From the NCBI GenBank assembly GCA_038214135.1, contig JBBQSD010000004.1:1-64000 (forward strand): a stretch of 64,000 bases of DNA, in the 5' to 3' direction. Origin of the DNA: JANLSE01 sp038214135 (GTDB lineage Bacteria; Chloroflexota; Chloroflexia; Chloroflexales; Roseiflexaceae). Shown here piece after piece: positions 9,586 to 16,361 of the stretch (position 1 is its first letter; each line of letters begins with the position of its first letter). A program made the translations under genes and the position numbers. The notes beneath the pieces are model-generated. The model had not been told where the DNA came from, did no database searches, and saw only the letters and a list, made by a program, of their open reading frames with translations.

Positions 9586-9601
9586 CTTTGTACCGCTATA
9601 A

Positions 9602-9641
9602 AGGACACACCTGCAAGTCGGATGACTTACAGGTGTGTCCT
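9602..9641. terminator. Terminator hairpin after the GlsB-like gene
   Basis: Arms of AGGACACACCTG/CAGGTGTGTCCT extend through AAGTC/GACTT with one mismatch and a 4-base loop. It lies just beyond the stop of the 9669 gene on the minus strand and insulates it from the kinase promoter. Confidence 0.75.
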
Positions 9642-9668
9642 CCAGAGAACCATATGCAGAGTGTTAGC

Positions 9669-9944
9669 TTAGCGAACTGCGCCTCTGCGGAACATATTGA
9701 TAATCCCCAGCAGAACCACAGCTCCAATGAACGAGACGAACAGCGCATTCAGGCTGAAATTACCGTCGTTAATTGTACTGCCACCCCAGCCCATGGTATT
9801 GAAGATCAAACCAGCCAGAAATGCACCGACAATACCGACAACGATGTTCATGAGTGTACCCTGCTGCGCGTCGGTTCGCATGACCATGCTCGCCACCCAA
9901 CCAACCAACGCACCCAATACCAACCAAATAATGAAGTTAATCAT
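9669..9944 (-). CDS. GlsB/YeaQ/YmgE family small membrane stress protein
   Basis: The 91-residue protein has three hydrophobic segments (about 3-20, 33-52 and 66-84) and the glycine-rich pattern LVLGALVGWVAS...NIVVGIVGAFLAG of the transglycosylase-associated family. The family is small, inner-membrane and commonly induced by general stress or acid in many bacteria; its exact activity is not settled. GGAGAAT lies before the ATG. The gene is monocistronic between its own -24/-12 promoter at 10038 and the hairpin at 9602. Confidence 0.92.
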   Translation of the reverse strand: MINFIIWLVLGALVGWVASMVMRTDAQQGTLMNIVVGIVGAFLAGLIFNTMGWGGSTINDGNFSLNALFVSFIGAVVLLGIINMFRRGAVR

Positions 9945-10037
9945 GGACTATTCTCCTTCACAGTATACTTCTTACGAACGTTTCACCATTATGCTGTCCG
10001 ACTGGCGTACGTATCCACCGTACCATGAGAATATAGA

Positions 10038-10052
10038 GCAAGATCCGTGCCA
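10038..10052 (-). promoter_or_regulatory. Sigma-54 (-24/-12) promoter of the GlsB-like gene
   Basis: On the minus strand the sequence is TGGCACGGATCTTGC, a full match to the RpoN consensus including TGGCACG. It lies 93 bases before the ATG at 9944. Confidence 0.8.
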
Positions 10053-10056
10053 AGAA

Positions 10057-10112
10057 GAGCAGGCCAGCTCGGGCGACTGATGCGCCGACACTCCGCCCGA
10101 GCTGTGCTGCTC
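10057..10112. terminator. Hairpin ending the YqjD-like operon
   Basis: GAGCAG..CAGCTCGGGCG pairs with CGCCCGAGCTG..CTGCTC around a 16-base loop, with one internal 2-base mismatch. It is just downstream of the 10145 gene on the minus strand and just upstream of the GlsB-like promoter. Confidence 0.65.
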
Positions 10113-10144
10113 GCGAAAAGCACGACAGGCGCTACATACGCCTA

Positions 10145-10705
10145 TTATGAGTGTACGCCACCATTGAGATGTAATCCAACCGTTTCGCGAGAGGCATTGG
10201 TAGCCTCTATCGGAGCAGCAGAACTCGGGCTTACTGTAGGATGGATCTCCTGCTGTGTCCGTTGGTATACTTTGGCGAGTTGTGGGACGTTCTGCTGAAT
10301 AGTATCGCGCAACATGTTAACGCCCACCGCCACCGCTGCCGACTTCAGCACATTCAACTCATCACCAAACTGAGTCATGATATCATCCAGAAGGCCTGGT
10401 TTATGCGGTGTGCTCGCGGTATAGCCCTGTGCAAGTGGATCATGGTCGGAGGTATTCGACCGAGCATTACTCACTTCCGAACTACCATCCATACTGCCAA
10501 GAACATACCCAGCAACAACTGCGATTCCAAGCGCCGCCCATGGTTTATCACTGATCTGCTGCTTGATATCGAATGTACGCCGCACGTTTTCTACCGTCGT
10601 ATCGACCGTACCCTTCACGCGTGACTCGATCTGCTCCATTGTATCGGTCATCGAGCCACGAATGGCATCTATATCTTGTCGGATGGATTCTGTTCCTTCA
10701 GCCAT
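10145..10705 (-). CDS. DUF3618-like membrane-anchored protein
   Basis: This 186-residue protein opens with an acidic amphipathic coiled stretch (IRQDIDAIRGSMTDTMEQIE) of the DUF3618 type, followed by a tryptophan and a short glycine-rich membrane segment (PWAALGIAVVAGYVLGS, about 54-70). The remainder contains a second moderately hydrophobic helix (about 120-135) and a polar tail. It ends a three-gene operon and its start overlaps the preceding gene by 37 bases. This gene order matches enterobacterial yqjC/D/E/K-type clusters of ribosome- or envelope-associated stress proteins. The molecular role is unknown. Confidence 0.75.
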   Translation of the reverse strand: MAEGTESIRQDIDAIRGSMTDTMEQIESRVKGTVDTTVENVRRTFDIKQQISDKPWAALGIAVVAGYVLGSMDGSSEVSNARSNTSDHDPLAQGYTASTPHKPGLLDDIMTQFGDELNVLKSAAVAVGVNMLRDTIQQNVPQLAKVYQRTQQEIHPTVSPSSAAPIEATNASRETVGLHLNGGVHS

Positions 10706-11148
10706 GAGATATCCTTTCGTACACTATCGATGGCCTGCTCTGGCACGGGATGAACCTGTTTCAGTCGCTCTCCGCCCATAGCCACCAAGATACCGCCAAT
10801 AATTGCGAACGCAGCACCCACAATTAGATAGGAAACCCAAACCGGCAGGTTGAACCACAGCACCAATCCCTGCACGAGTGCAACCAGGAGTAGAATACTG
10901 CCCACTGCAAGGATGCCCCCACCAATACTAAGCATGATTGCCGCCTGGCGAGTCTTCTCAATTTCCTGCTGAATTTCGGTGCGAGCCAGCGAGAACTCTT
11001 TCCGTATCAACACCTGAGCATCATTAATCAGGGTACTCAGCAGTTGTGAAATTGATGGCTCAGCATTCGGTAGCGGGTCATTCAGCAGGTGCTGATCCAA
11101 CAACGCCTGGCGTGCTGCGGCGTCGCGATTGGCATACACATCAGCCAT
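10669..11148 (-). CDS. YqjE-like phage-holin-fold membrane protein (Phage_holin_3_6)
   Basis: The 159-residue product has a polar N-terminal region with an amphipathic helix (LIRKEFSLARTEIQQEIEKTR), then two strong membrane helices at about 72-94 and 100-124. This is the architecture of the Phage_holin_3_6/DUF1469 family, of which E. coli YqjE is a member. It is translationally coupled to both neighbours (5 bases after the YqjD-like gene and overlapping the DUF3618-like one). It probably forms a membrane complex with them. Confidence 0.85.
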   Translation of the reverse strand: MADVYANRDAAARQALLDQHLLNDPLPNAEPSISQLLSTLINDAQVLIRKEFSLARTEIQQEIEKTRQAAIMLSIGGGILAVGSILLLVALVQGLVLWFNLPVWVSYLIVGAAFAIIGGILVAMGGERLKQVHPVPEQAIDSVRKDISWLKEQNPSDKI

Positions 11149-11153
11149 CGTGT

Positions 11154-11609
11154 CTACCTCCGCATACTGCGGGCCAGCAGAAACCCAATACCCAACCCAA
11201 CAGCCACTGCTTCGACAGGATGATTGCGGATGATATTTTCCAGATCGCTGCGAACGGTGTCGAGATTGGCATTCTCCAGGTATGTGCCACTGCGCTCAAG
11301 CGCGCCCGCTGTTGTATCAGCCAGATCACGAACCTTTGCATCCGGAGCGCGTTCGCGAACTGTTTGCGCCAGCGTGTTCAACTGCTGGCCAGCGGTACTC
11401 ATGGCCGAATTGATCTGCTCGGTCGCCTGATCGCCAAGTTGAGCAGCCTTCTCCTGAACATCACCGGCAACCTGTTGAGCCTTTTCGCGGGCATCGTCGG
11501 CGATTTCACCAGCATCGTGTGAGCGCAGGTAATCTGCGGCGTCATCCATGGGCTTGGTTGCATCTGGGGTCGATCCAAACTGGAACTGGTCGCGTTGTGT
11601 CTGGGTCAT
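11154..11609 (-). CDS. ElaB/YqjD-like (DUF883) C-tail-anchored protein
   Basis: This 151-residue protein is a long, charged, coiled-coil-forming helix rich in Ala, Asp, Glu and Gln that ends in HPVEAVAVGLGIGFLLARSMRR. That is the glycine-zipper tail anchor of the DUF883 family; E. coli members bind 70S and 100S ribosomes at the membrane in stationary phase. I chose ATG 11609 because AGGAGG precedes it and because the in-frame extension to 11693 would run through the promoter element. It is the first gene of the operon with the YqjE- and DUF3618-like genes. A -24/-12 element at 11659 drives it. Confidence 0.85.
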   Translation of the reverse strand: MTQTQRDQFQFGSTPDATKPMDDAADYLRSHDAGEIADDAREKAQQVAGDVQEKAAQLGDQATEQINSAMSTAGQQLNTLAQTVRERAPDAKVRDLADTTAGALERSGTYLENANLDTVRSDLENIIRNHPVEAVAVGLGIGFLLARSMRR

Positions 11610-11658
11610 GGTGTCCTCCTGTAAATGAATTGTGTCTCTTGTTGTAGGGATGTTTATG

Positions 11659-11673
11659 GCAAGATGTGTGCCA
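11659..11673 (-). promoter_or_regulatory. Sigma-54 (-24/-12) promoter of the YqjD-like operon
   Basis: On the minus strand this reads TGGCACACATCTTGC with GG-N10-GC spacing, 49 bases before the ATG at 11609. Confidence 0.78.
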
Positions 11674-11805
11674 CGAAAGCTATCAGCCATCAACTCTCAG
11701 CAGTGCTAAGATACTTTATGAGGTAGATGCGTGGCCCTTGATACCAACGACCACGACATCCTTACACCTTCACTAGCCCCATGCTGAAGGCTGATTGCTC
11801 GGCAT

Positions 11806-12903
11806 TTAGACAGCGCCGCGTGCCTGATCCCAGGCATAGCGCACGGCATTCTTGAACTGCTCCCAATTACTCATATTGCCACCATTACGCTCCGACCACT
11901 GGTTGTGCAGATCGGGTTCGATGCTTGACCAATCCCGTCCAACATAGCGTGCGTCCTTGGCGAGATCGTAGCCATACCGATAGTGGGGCGCATACTGATC
12001 ATAGGTATAACCACTCGTGGCATAGTTGCTCTGATAGTGGTTGCGGAAGCTGGCATCATAGGTTTCGAAGTCATTTGCCGACGCATCCCGTGTGGAAGAG
12101 GTCGCCATCGCCGGATTGCTGGCGTGTTCGCTGTGTTTGCCAACAGCATCACCGGCTGCACCGGCACCTGCGCCTGTCGCAGCACCAACCACACCACCAA
12201 CGACTGTTCCAACAGGGCCAGCAACGGAACCAATGGCTGCACCAGTCGCGGCACCAGTTGCAGTACCAACGGCGGTGCCGACTTTGCTGCTCTTCTCCCA
12301 ATCGCGCTGCACTTCGTCCTGAACAGGGGCGGCAGTACCTGTGTGCCCCTTGCCATCCCAGCCACTGGTTCGCCATCCCTCGGCGCGCTCGTGAATATCG
12401 GCGGCACCATGACGCTGCATGATGATCCGTGCCTGATTTTCCTCAGCACCATCGGCCTGCACAAGCACTAATCGGCCACCACGGCGAACACCTTCAGTGT
12501 AGTATTGGGCTTCGTCATCGGGGATGCCTTCACCGATCAAGGCACCGGCTAGCCCGCCTGTTGCAGCTCCGAGGCCAGCGCCGAGCGCAGCTGCACCAAC
12601 AGCAGCCGTGGTTGTCCCAATCGCTGCCGCAATTGGTCCAGCAGCCAATATCGGCCCAATGCCAGGAATAACCAGCAGGCCAGCACCGACAAGCAACCCC
12701 AGAGCTCCACCAAGAACGGTACCGCCTACCGCGCCCGTACTTGCGGCCTCACCATCATGGGTTCCACCAACGGCATGAGCCTCTTCCGACTCCTGCGAGA
12801 CAAGGCTGATGTGGTCACGAGTAAAACCACTGTCAACTAACTCTTGAACAGCATCCTGTGCAACATCAGTGCTGTCGAACAGGCCAATAACGGTCTTAGC
12901 CAT
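11806..12903 (-). CDS. General stress protein 17M/YflT-like glycine-zipper protein
   Basis: The 365-residue protein starts with MAKTVIGLFDSTDVAQDAV, the YflT/GSP17M-type domain (about 1-50) found in stress-induced proteins. A long Gly/Ala-rich hydrophobic region (about 65-125) follows, then a second copy of the small alpha/beta element (RRGGRLVLVQADGAEE, about 145-180). A second glycine-zipper stretch lies at about 210-250, and the polar Tyr-rich C-terminus ends in an amphipathic helix with W-E-Q-F-K. The two zipper regions could insert in or associate with membranes. AAAGGAG before ATG 12903 fixes the start; the frame is open to 13149, but that extension covers the promoter at 13001 and is not coding. 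Confidence 0.85.
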   Translation of the reverse strand: MAKTVIGLFDSTDVAQDAVQELVDSGFTRDHISLVSQESEEAHAVGGTHDGEAASTGAVGGTVLGGALGLLVGAGLLVIPGIGPILAAGPIAAAIGTTTAAVGAAALGAGLGAATGGLAGALIGEGIPDDEAQYYTEGVRRGGRLVLVQADGAEENQARIIMQRHGAADIHERAEGWRTSGWDGKGHTGTAAPVQDEVQRDWEKSSKVGTAVGTATGAATGAAIGSVAGPVGTVVGGVVGAATGAGAGAAGDAVGKHSEHASNPAMATSSTRDASANDFETYDASFRNHYQSNYATSGYTYDQYAPHYRYGYDLAKDARYVGRDWSSIEPDLHNQWSERNGGNMSNWEQFKNAVRYAWDQARGAV

Positions 12904-13000
12904 GGTATGCTCCTTTGCAAACGATACATAGGCATATTTCAGCCTGAAGATGGAAACCGAGAGAACAAAGTTGTATCTATGCTCGGCAGTTGTATATATA

Positions 13001-13015
13001 GCAAAATCCGTGCCA
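13001..13015 (-). promoter_or_regulatory. Sigma-54 (-24/-12) promoter of the GSP17M-like gene
   Basis: On the minus strand the site is TGGCACGGATTTTGC followed by TATATATA. It lies 97 bases before the ATG at 12903 and is divergent from the promoter at 13144. Confidence 0.78.
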
Positions 13016-13070
13016 AGCTCGCTTCTTCTTTTATTAGGCATGAAAAAATGCAATAAACGATTCATTCCAT

Positions 13071-13099
13071 GATATCCATGACATCCAGGATATCCATGA
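13071..13099. promoter_or_regulatory. Candidate activator (enhancer) sites: two GATATCCATGA direct repeats
   Basis: GATATCCATGA occurs at 13071-13081 and again at 13089-13099, 18 bases apart, within CATGATATCCATG-like context. The pair sits about midway between two divergent -24/-12 promoters, the position expected for binding sites of a sigma-54 activator serving both. A one-mismatch copy (GATATCTATGA) is at 13809-13819. The role is inferred from position. Confidence 0.45.
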
Positions 13100-13143
13100 T
13101 ATTGCGCTGCGAGAATGAATAGATCAGTAATGCTTAGCATTGT

Positions 13144-13158
13144 CGGCACAGTACTTGC
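13144..13158 (+). promoter_or_regulatory. Sigma-54 (-24/-12) promoter of the LPSTG protein gene
   Basis: CGGCACAGTACTTGC keeps the GG-N10-GC spacing and TTGC box; the first T of the consensus is C. It lies 88 bases before the TTG start at 13247. Confidence 0.68.
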
Positions 13159-13246
13159 TACCAGAGAGATTCGTCATTTATCATTGTCTTCTTGAGGAAA
13201 TACGATCTGGAAGGCGTGATATCAGCTTTAGTATTAGGAGGGTATC

Positions 13247-13693
13247 TTGAAGAAGAAGTCGGTTGTTCTGTATTCCACCGCAGCAAGCATCTTATTCGGC
13301 ACACTACTGGCCGTTCTATTCGTTGGTTCGATTAATGCGGCACCGCTGCTACAAACGCTTCCAACAGCGACAACTGTAGCGACAGAGACGACTCCAACCA
13401 CGCTCACGACTCCAACGACATTGGTAACGACTCCAACCACGCTCACGACTCCAACGACATTGGCAACGACTCCAACCACGCTCACGACTCCAACCACATT
13501 GGCAACTTCGCAAGCAATCACATCAACAACAACTGTTGCAACAACGCCAGTTAGCCCTTCTACGCTTCCATCAACTGGTAGTGACGACAATGGGAATAGT
13601 ATCTGGCTATTTGTTGCAATTGCTGGGATTGCTCTGCTTATTGGTGCGGTTCTGTTGATAAGTAATCGGCAGAATATATCCAATAACCCATAG
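13247..13693 (+). CDS. Thr/Pro-rich surface protein with LPSTG sorting-type C-terminus
   Basis: The 148-residue protein begins at a TTG codon, set by the strong AGGAGG at 13236-13242. It has an N-terminal signal peptide (KKKS, hydrophobic 8-28, cleavage near INAAP). A low-complexity stalk of T-T-P-T-T-L repeats follows, and then LPSTG with a polar linker, a hydrophobic helix (about 120-140) and a short polar tail after a basic residue. This resembles a sortase substrate, although the tail is less basic than in Firmicutes. Otherwise it is a single-pass membrane stalk. The Thr residues could be glycosylated. A -24/-12 promoter precedes it and the FAS1 lipoprotein follows on the same strand. Confidence 0.8.
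   Translation: MKKKSVVLYSTAASILFGTLLAVLFVGSINAAPLLQTLPTATTVATETTPTTLTTPTTLVTTPTTLTTPTTLATTPTTLTTPTTLATSQAITSTTTVATTPVSPSTLPSTGSDDNGNSIWLFVAIAGIALLIGAVLLISNRQNISNNP
13388..13504 (+). repeat. Three tandem 39-bp coding repeats
   Basis: A 13-codon unit encoding T-T-P-T-T-L-T-T-P-T-T-L-V/A is repeated three times (13388-13426, 13427-13465, 13466-13504) with few changes. Each unit itself consists of two similar halves. It could vary in copy number by slippage or recombination. Confidence 0.9.
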
Positions 13694-13811
13694 CTCTTGG
13701 GTAAAGAGGTTCTGGATTTTGAAGTGGTAGACATCAGTAATAGCCACTTATAATTACAAGACATCGAAGCATAGCTATTATTGAATTCGCCCATCATCGG
13801 AAACGAATGAT

Positions 13812-13837
13812 ATCTATGATGAGCGCACATCATAGAT
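13812..13837. promoter_or_regulatory. Perfect inverted repeat before the FAS1 gene
   Basis: ATCTATGATG and CATCATAGAT are perfect 10-bp arms around AGCGCA. It is 28 bases before the start codon, has no T-run after it, and contains a GATATCTATGA element like those at 13071. It could be an operator or a leader hairpin. Confidence 0.55.
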
Positions 13838-13865
13838 TATGTGTGCAATAGGAGAGGGAATATTT

Positions 13866-14573
13866 ATGAACCGTCGTATTTCGCTAATGCTCATTATGCT
13901 TGCGCTGATACTGAGTGCATGTGGAGCAGCAGCGCCAAATAGTAACACGAATCCACAGGGCGTTGATTCGACAACAACCACCGGCAGTGCCCCAGTGGCA
14001 CCAACCGATGCTAGCGGCAGCGCAACAGCAATGCCAGAGGCCACCACTGTTGCTCCAACAACAAGCACCATAGACACAACCGCCACAGCTCCAGTGGCAA
14101 CGAGCGCACCTGGAACGGACACAATGCTGACTCCCACAACAATGGCCGACAACATGCAGGGGAATATTGATGATGTTCTGGCCAAGGATGCCCGGTTTAG
14201 CACGCTAGTAAAAGCCGTGGATCTGGCTCAACTCAGCGATACATTGAAGGGAAGTGGACCATATACAATATTTGCACCGACCAATGATGCCTTTGCCACA
14301 CTGCCAACTGGTGAATTGGATAAACTATTAGCAGATCCAACACAACTCGGCCAGTTGCTCAGCTATCATGTGGTTTCAGGGGACATCCGATCTGCGGATC
14401 TTGCCACGCGCACATCGCTGCCAACCCTTGATGGTAAACCTATCCAGGTGACAACCAGCGGCAATGAAATCATGCTGAATGGCTCGGCACGCCTGGTTTC
14501 AACCGAAATCACAACGACCAATGGGGTCATTCATGTGATTGATAAAGTCCTGATACCTCTCACTAGCAAGTAG
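13866..14573 (+). CDS. FAS1 (fasciclin)-domain lipoprotein
   Basis: This 235-residue protein has a lipoprotein signal (hydrophobic 5-17, lipobox L-S-A-C with the lipidated Cys near residue 19). A Thr/Ser/Pro/Ala-rich linker (about 20-95) follows, and then one fasciclin domain (about 100-233). The two FAS1 signatures are visible: GPYTIFAPTNDAFATLP and the Y-H-V...NGVIHVIDKVLIP end. FAS1 domains mediate adhesion and surface contacts. ATG 13866 is chosen over an in-frame ATG at 13839 because GGAGAGGG lies at 13851-13858. It probably functions with the adjacent LPSTG stalk protein at the cell surface. Confidence 0.93.
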   Translation: MNRRISLMLIMLALILSACGAAAPNSNTNPQGVDSTTTTGSAPVAPTDASGSATAMPEATTVAPTTSTIDTTATAPVATSAPGTDTMLTPTTMADNMQGNIDDVLAKDARFSTLVKAVDLAQLSDTLKGSGPYTIFAPTNDAFATLPTGELDKLLADPTQLGQLLSYHVVSGDIRSADLATRTSLPTLDGKPIQVTTSGNEIMLNGSARLVSTEITTTNGVIHVIDKVLIPLTSK

Positions 14574-14605
14574 AGCAATCCTGGCTGATTGCTTAAAGGC
14601 AACGA

Positions 14606-14636
14606 ACGGGCGCGATATATCGCGCCCGTGTTTTTT
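14606..14636 (+). terminator. Intrinsic terminator after the FAS1 gene
   Basis: ACGGGCGCGATATATCGCGCCCGT forms a perfect 12-bp-arm palindrome and is followed by G and six T residues. Confidence 0.9.
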
Positions 14637-14680
14637 ATGTCTCACATATGTTTGCTCTATAGCGAAGTGCAGAAAGGTTG

Positions 14681-14815
14681 AGCAGCCCTTTGGAGTGCGC
14701 AAGCCATGCTTGCGCTGCCGGTACCCATTCTGGCTTCTGAATACTGACTCCTGAAGCAGCCCTTTGGAGTGCGCAAGCCATGCTTGCGCTGCGGCAGCAT
14801 GGCTGCCGCATTCCA
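14681..14815. repeat. Double-hairpin repeat: one partial and one full copy
   Basis: A 38-base segment beginning AGCAGCCCTTTGGAGTGCGC is directly repeated at 14681-14718 and 14755-14792. The second copy continues into the full 51-bp element (14765-14815): TGGAGTGC, hairpin GCGCAAGC/GCTTGCGC, hairpin GCGGCAGC/GCTGCCGC, then GCATTCCA. Further copies are at 35780 and 38787. The rest of 14816-14931 holds no gene that I can see. Confidence 0.85.
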
Positions 14816-14931
14816 TATGTTCAATGATTCTGCTCTCAGCTATAGTTCTTGGGGCAAAAATGAAACGTCCCATACAGCAATTGCTGCATGGGCTGGTTTA
14901 ATAGAAGCCGTGTTTCAGATGAAAGGCGTGT

Positions 14932-15378
14932 TCAGGATTCCATTGGGTCCGCGAGGTAGTGTTTTGCGAGGCCCACAATCCGATCAATATCAAACGGCTT
15001 TTCCAGAACAGCAGTAGCACCCTGTGCTAAATATTGATCAAGATTTACGCCAGCACTCATAAGAATAATTGGTATGTTCGTAATACCGCGATTGCGAACG
15101 ATACGTACGACTTCATCGCCAGTCATCACCGGCATCATCATATCGATTACGACTAACCGTGGCCTGCCATGCATAATCGCTAGGAGTGCGCTGGCTCCAT
15201 CGTGGTAGACAGAAACGGAATAGCCCTCATCTTCAAACACATCTGCCACAAATTGTGCAATATACTTTTCATCATCGGCAATAATAATATCGCACTGTGG
15301 CTGAATATGAACATGGAACGATTGTTCATTACGCTTTTGTTTGTTTAACTTTATTGGGTTTTGTGCATATGCAATCAT
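14932..15378 (-). CDS. Single-domain response regulator (CheY-like)
   Basis: The product, about 148 residues, is a stand-alone receiver: D-D-E near residue 35, phospho-acceptor Asp in VVIDMMMP near residue 78, a Ser in the T/S position (ILMSAG) and Lys in LEKPF. No output domain follows, so it must act by protein contact or relay phosphate. The start is uncertain: ATG 15378 lacks a clear ribosome site, and a TTG at 15402 with AGGA nearby is an alternative. A -24/-12 site at 15427 places it in the same regulon as the double kinase, which is a plausible partner. Confidence 0.88.
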   Translation of the reverse strand: MIAYAQNPIKLNKQKRNEQSFHVHIQPQCDIIIADDEKYIAQFVADVFEDEGYSVSVYHDGASALLAIMHGRPRLVVIDMMMPVMTGDEVVRIVRNRGITNIPIILMSAGVNLDQYLAQGATAVLEKPFDIDRIVGLAKHYLADPMES

Positions 15379-15426
15379 AATATCGAGCACCAATCCTATC
15401 AATTCGTATTCTTGTCATAAGACCTA

Positions 15427-15441
15427 GCACGATCTATGCCA
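15427..15441 (-). promoter_or_regulatory. Sigma-54 (-24/-12) promoter of the response regulator gene
   Basis: On the minus strand this is TGGCATAGATCGTGC. The GG-N10-GC spacing is kept and one base of TTGC differs. It lies 25-48 bases before the candidate starts. Confidence 0.68.
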
Positions 15442-15540
15442 AGCTTATCAGAACGTAACCCAATGCAATATTCAACGCTTGTATAGAGCCGATGCATATA
15501 TAGCAATCCTATCGGATTTGTAAAAGAGGAGGAATTTTCT

Positions 15541-15629
15541 CGGGGGCTGCACCCCCGCTTTGCGTGTACAAACCACAAAGGGTTGCCATAACGCAACATG
15601 GTAGGTGTACATCTTGTACACCCACCATG
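15541..15629. terminator. Two hairpins after the DUF892 gene
   Basis: CGGGGG-ctgca-CCCCCG is at 15541-15557, and 14-bp arms CATGGTAGGTGTAC/GTACACCCACCATG with one mismatch are at 15597-15629. Both lie between the response regulator promoter and the stop of the DUF892 gene and probably end the latter. Confidence 0.6.
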
Positions 15630-15665
15630 CATTCAGTTAACTACAGCCATATTCAGTTTTGTGGA

Positions 15666-16160
15666 TCAGTGGGCGTGCGCGGCTTCGAGATTACAGACGC
15701 TCTCGGCCAAGGCGGTGAGCTTCTTATCCGCTTTCCCTTCCTCATCCAGCGTCATCTGCAGCAGCTTTTCGGCATCCCTATCGCCAAGCTGGTTTGCATA
15801 GGTGCGAACGGTGCCATAACCAGCCATCTCATAGTGCTCCACCCGTTGCGCTGCGGAAATCAACCCTGCATCACGGGTGGCCTCTTCGGTCTCCTTAATC
15901 ATCTCTTCACCCTCGGTGATCAGCCCTTGCATCGCTTTGCAGGTTTTGCCCTTGGGGCTCACGCCAAGCTTGGTGAAAATCATTTCGAGGCGTTCGATCT
16001 GGCCACGGGTCTCTTTCAGATGCGAGGTAAACGCATCTTTAAGGTGGCTGTGTGAAGCAGCCTTGGCCATCTTCGGCAGCGCCTCGGTCAGCTGTGTTTC
16101 GGCGCTATAGAGATCGCGCAGCTCGCTGATATATAATTCCTGTAGATTCGATGCCTTCAT
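15666..16160 (-). CDS. DUF892/YciE-YciF ferritin-like stress protein
   Basis: The 164-residue protein belongs to the YciE/YciF (DUF892) family of ferritin-like four-helix proteins. It begins NLQELYISELRDLYSAETQL, the family signature, and carries E and H residues typical of the di-iron helices (E14/E21, a helix with HLKETRGQIERLE, and RVEHYEMAGYGT). Family members are induced by osmotic and other stresses; their enzymatic role is not settled. AGGAGG directly before ATG 16160 fixes the start; the open extension to 16328 crosses the promoter and is rejected. Confidence 0.94.
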   Translation of the reverse strand: MKASNLQELYISELRDLYSAETQLTEALPKMAKAASHSHLKDAFTSHLKETRGQIERLEMIFTKLGVSPKGKTCKAMQGLITEGEEMIKETEEATRDAGLISAAQRVEHYEMAGYGTVRTYANQLGDRDAEKLLQMTLDEEGKADKKLTALAESVCNLEAAHAH

Positions 16161-16184
16161 AAGAAACCTCCTCGTTTGCATATT

Positions 16185-16205
16185 TTGGACATCATATATG
16201 TCCAA
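16185..16205. promoter_or_regulatory. Inverted repeat in the 5' leader of the DUF892 gene
   Basis: TTGGACAT and ATGTCCAA are perfect 8-bp arms around CATAT, between the -24/-12 promoter and the ribosome site. It may be an operator or an mRNA hairpin. Confidence 0.5.
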
Positions 16206-16253
16206 TCTTTTCGCAATGCCGTGTTTGTATAAACGACGACAGTGTAAAAGGAA

Positions 16254-16268
16254 GCAAGATGCGTGCCA
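16254..16268 (-). promoter_or_regulatory. Sigma-54 (-24/-12) promoter of the DUF892 gene
   Basis: On the minus strand the site is TGGCACGCATCTTGC, a full match with GG-N10-GC spacing. It is 93 bases before the ATG at 16160. Confidence 0.8.
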
Positions 16269-16361
16269 TAGCTCTGTTGCCGGTAATACGATTATGCAGG
16301 GGGCGCGTTCCGGGAGTGTTGAACGCAATGGCCAAGGTATTCAGCTCTCAGCTTTCAACCT

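Noticed and set aside
12904..13149. In-frame N-terminal extension of the GSP17M-like protein
   Set aside because: It would cover a -24/-12 promoter and the GATATCCATGA repeats, and a strong ribosome site is present at ATG 12903.
16161..16328. In-frame N-terminal extension of the DUF892 protein
   Set aside because: It crosses the promoter at 16254; AGGAGG before ATG 16160 matches the family start.
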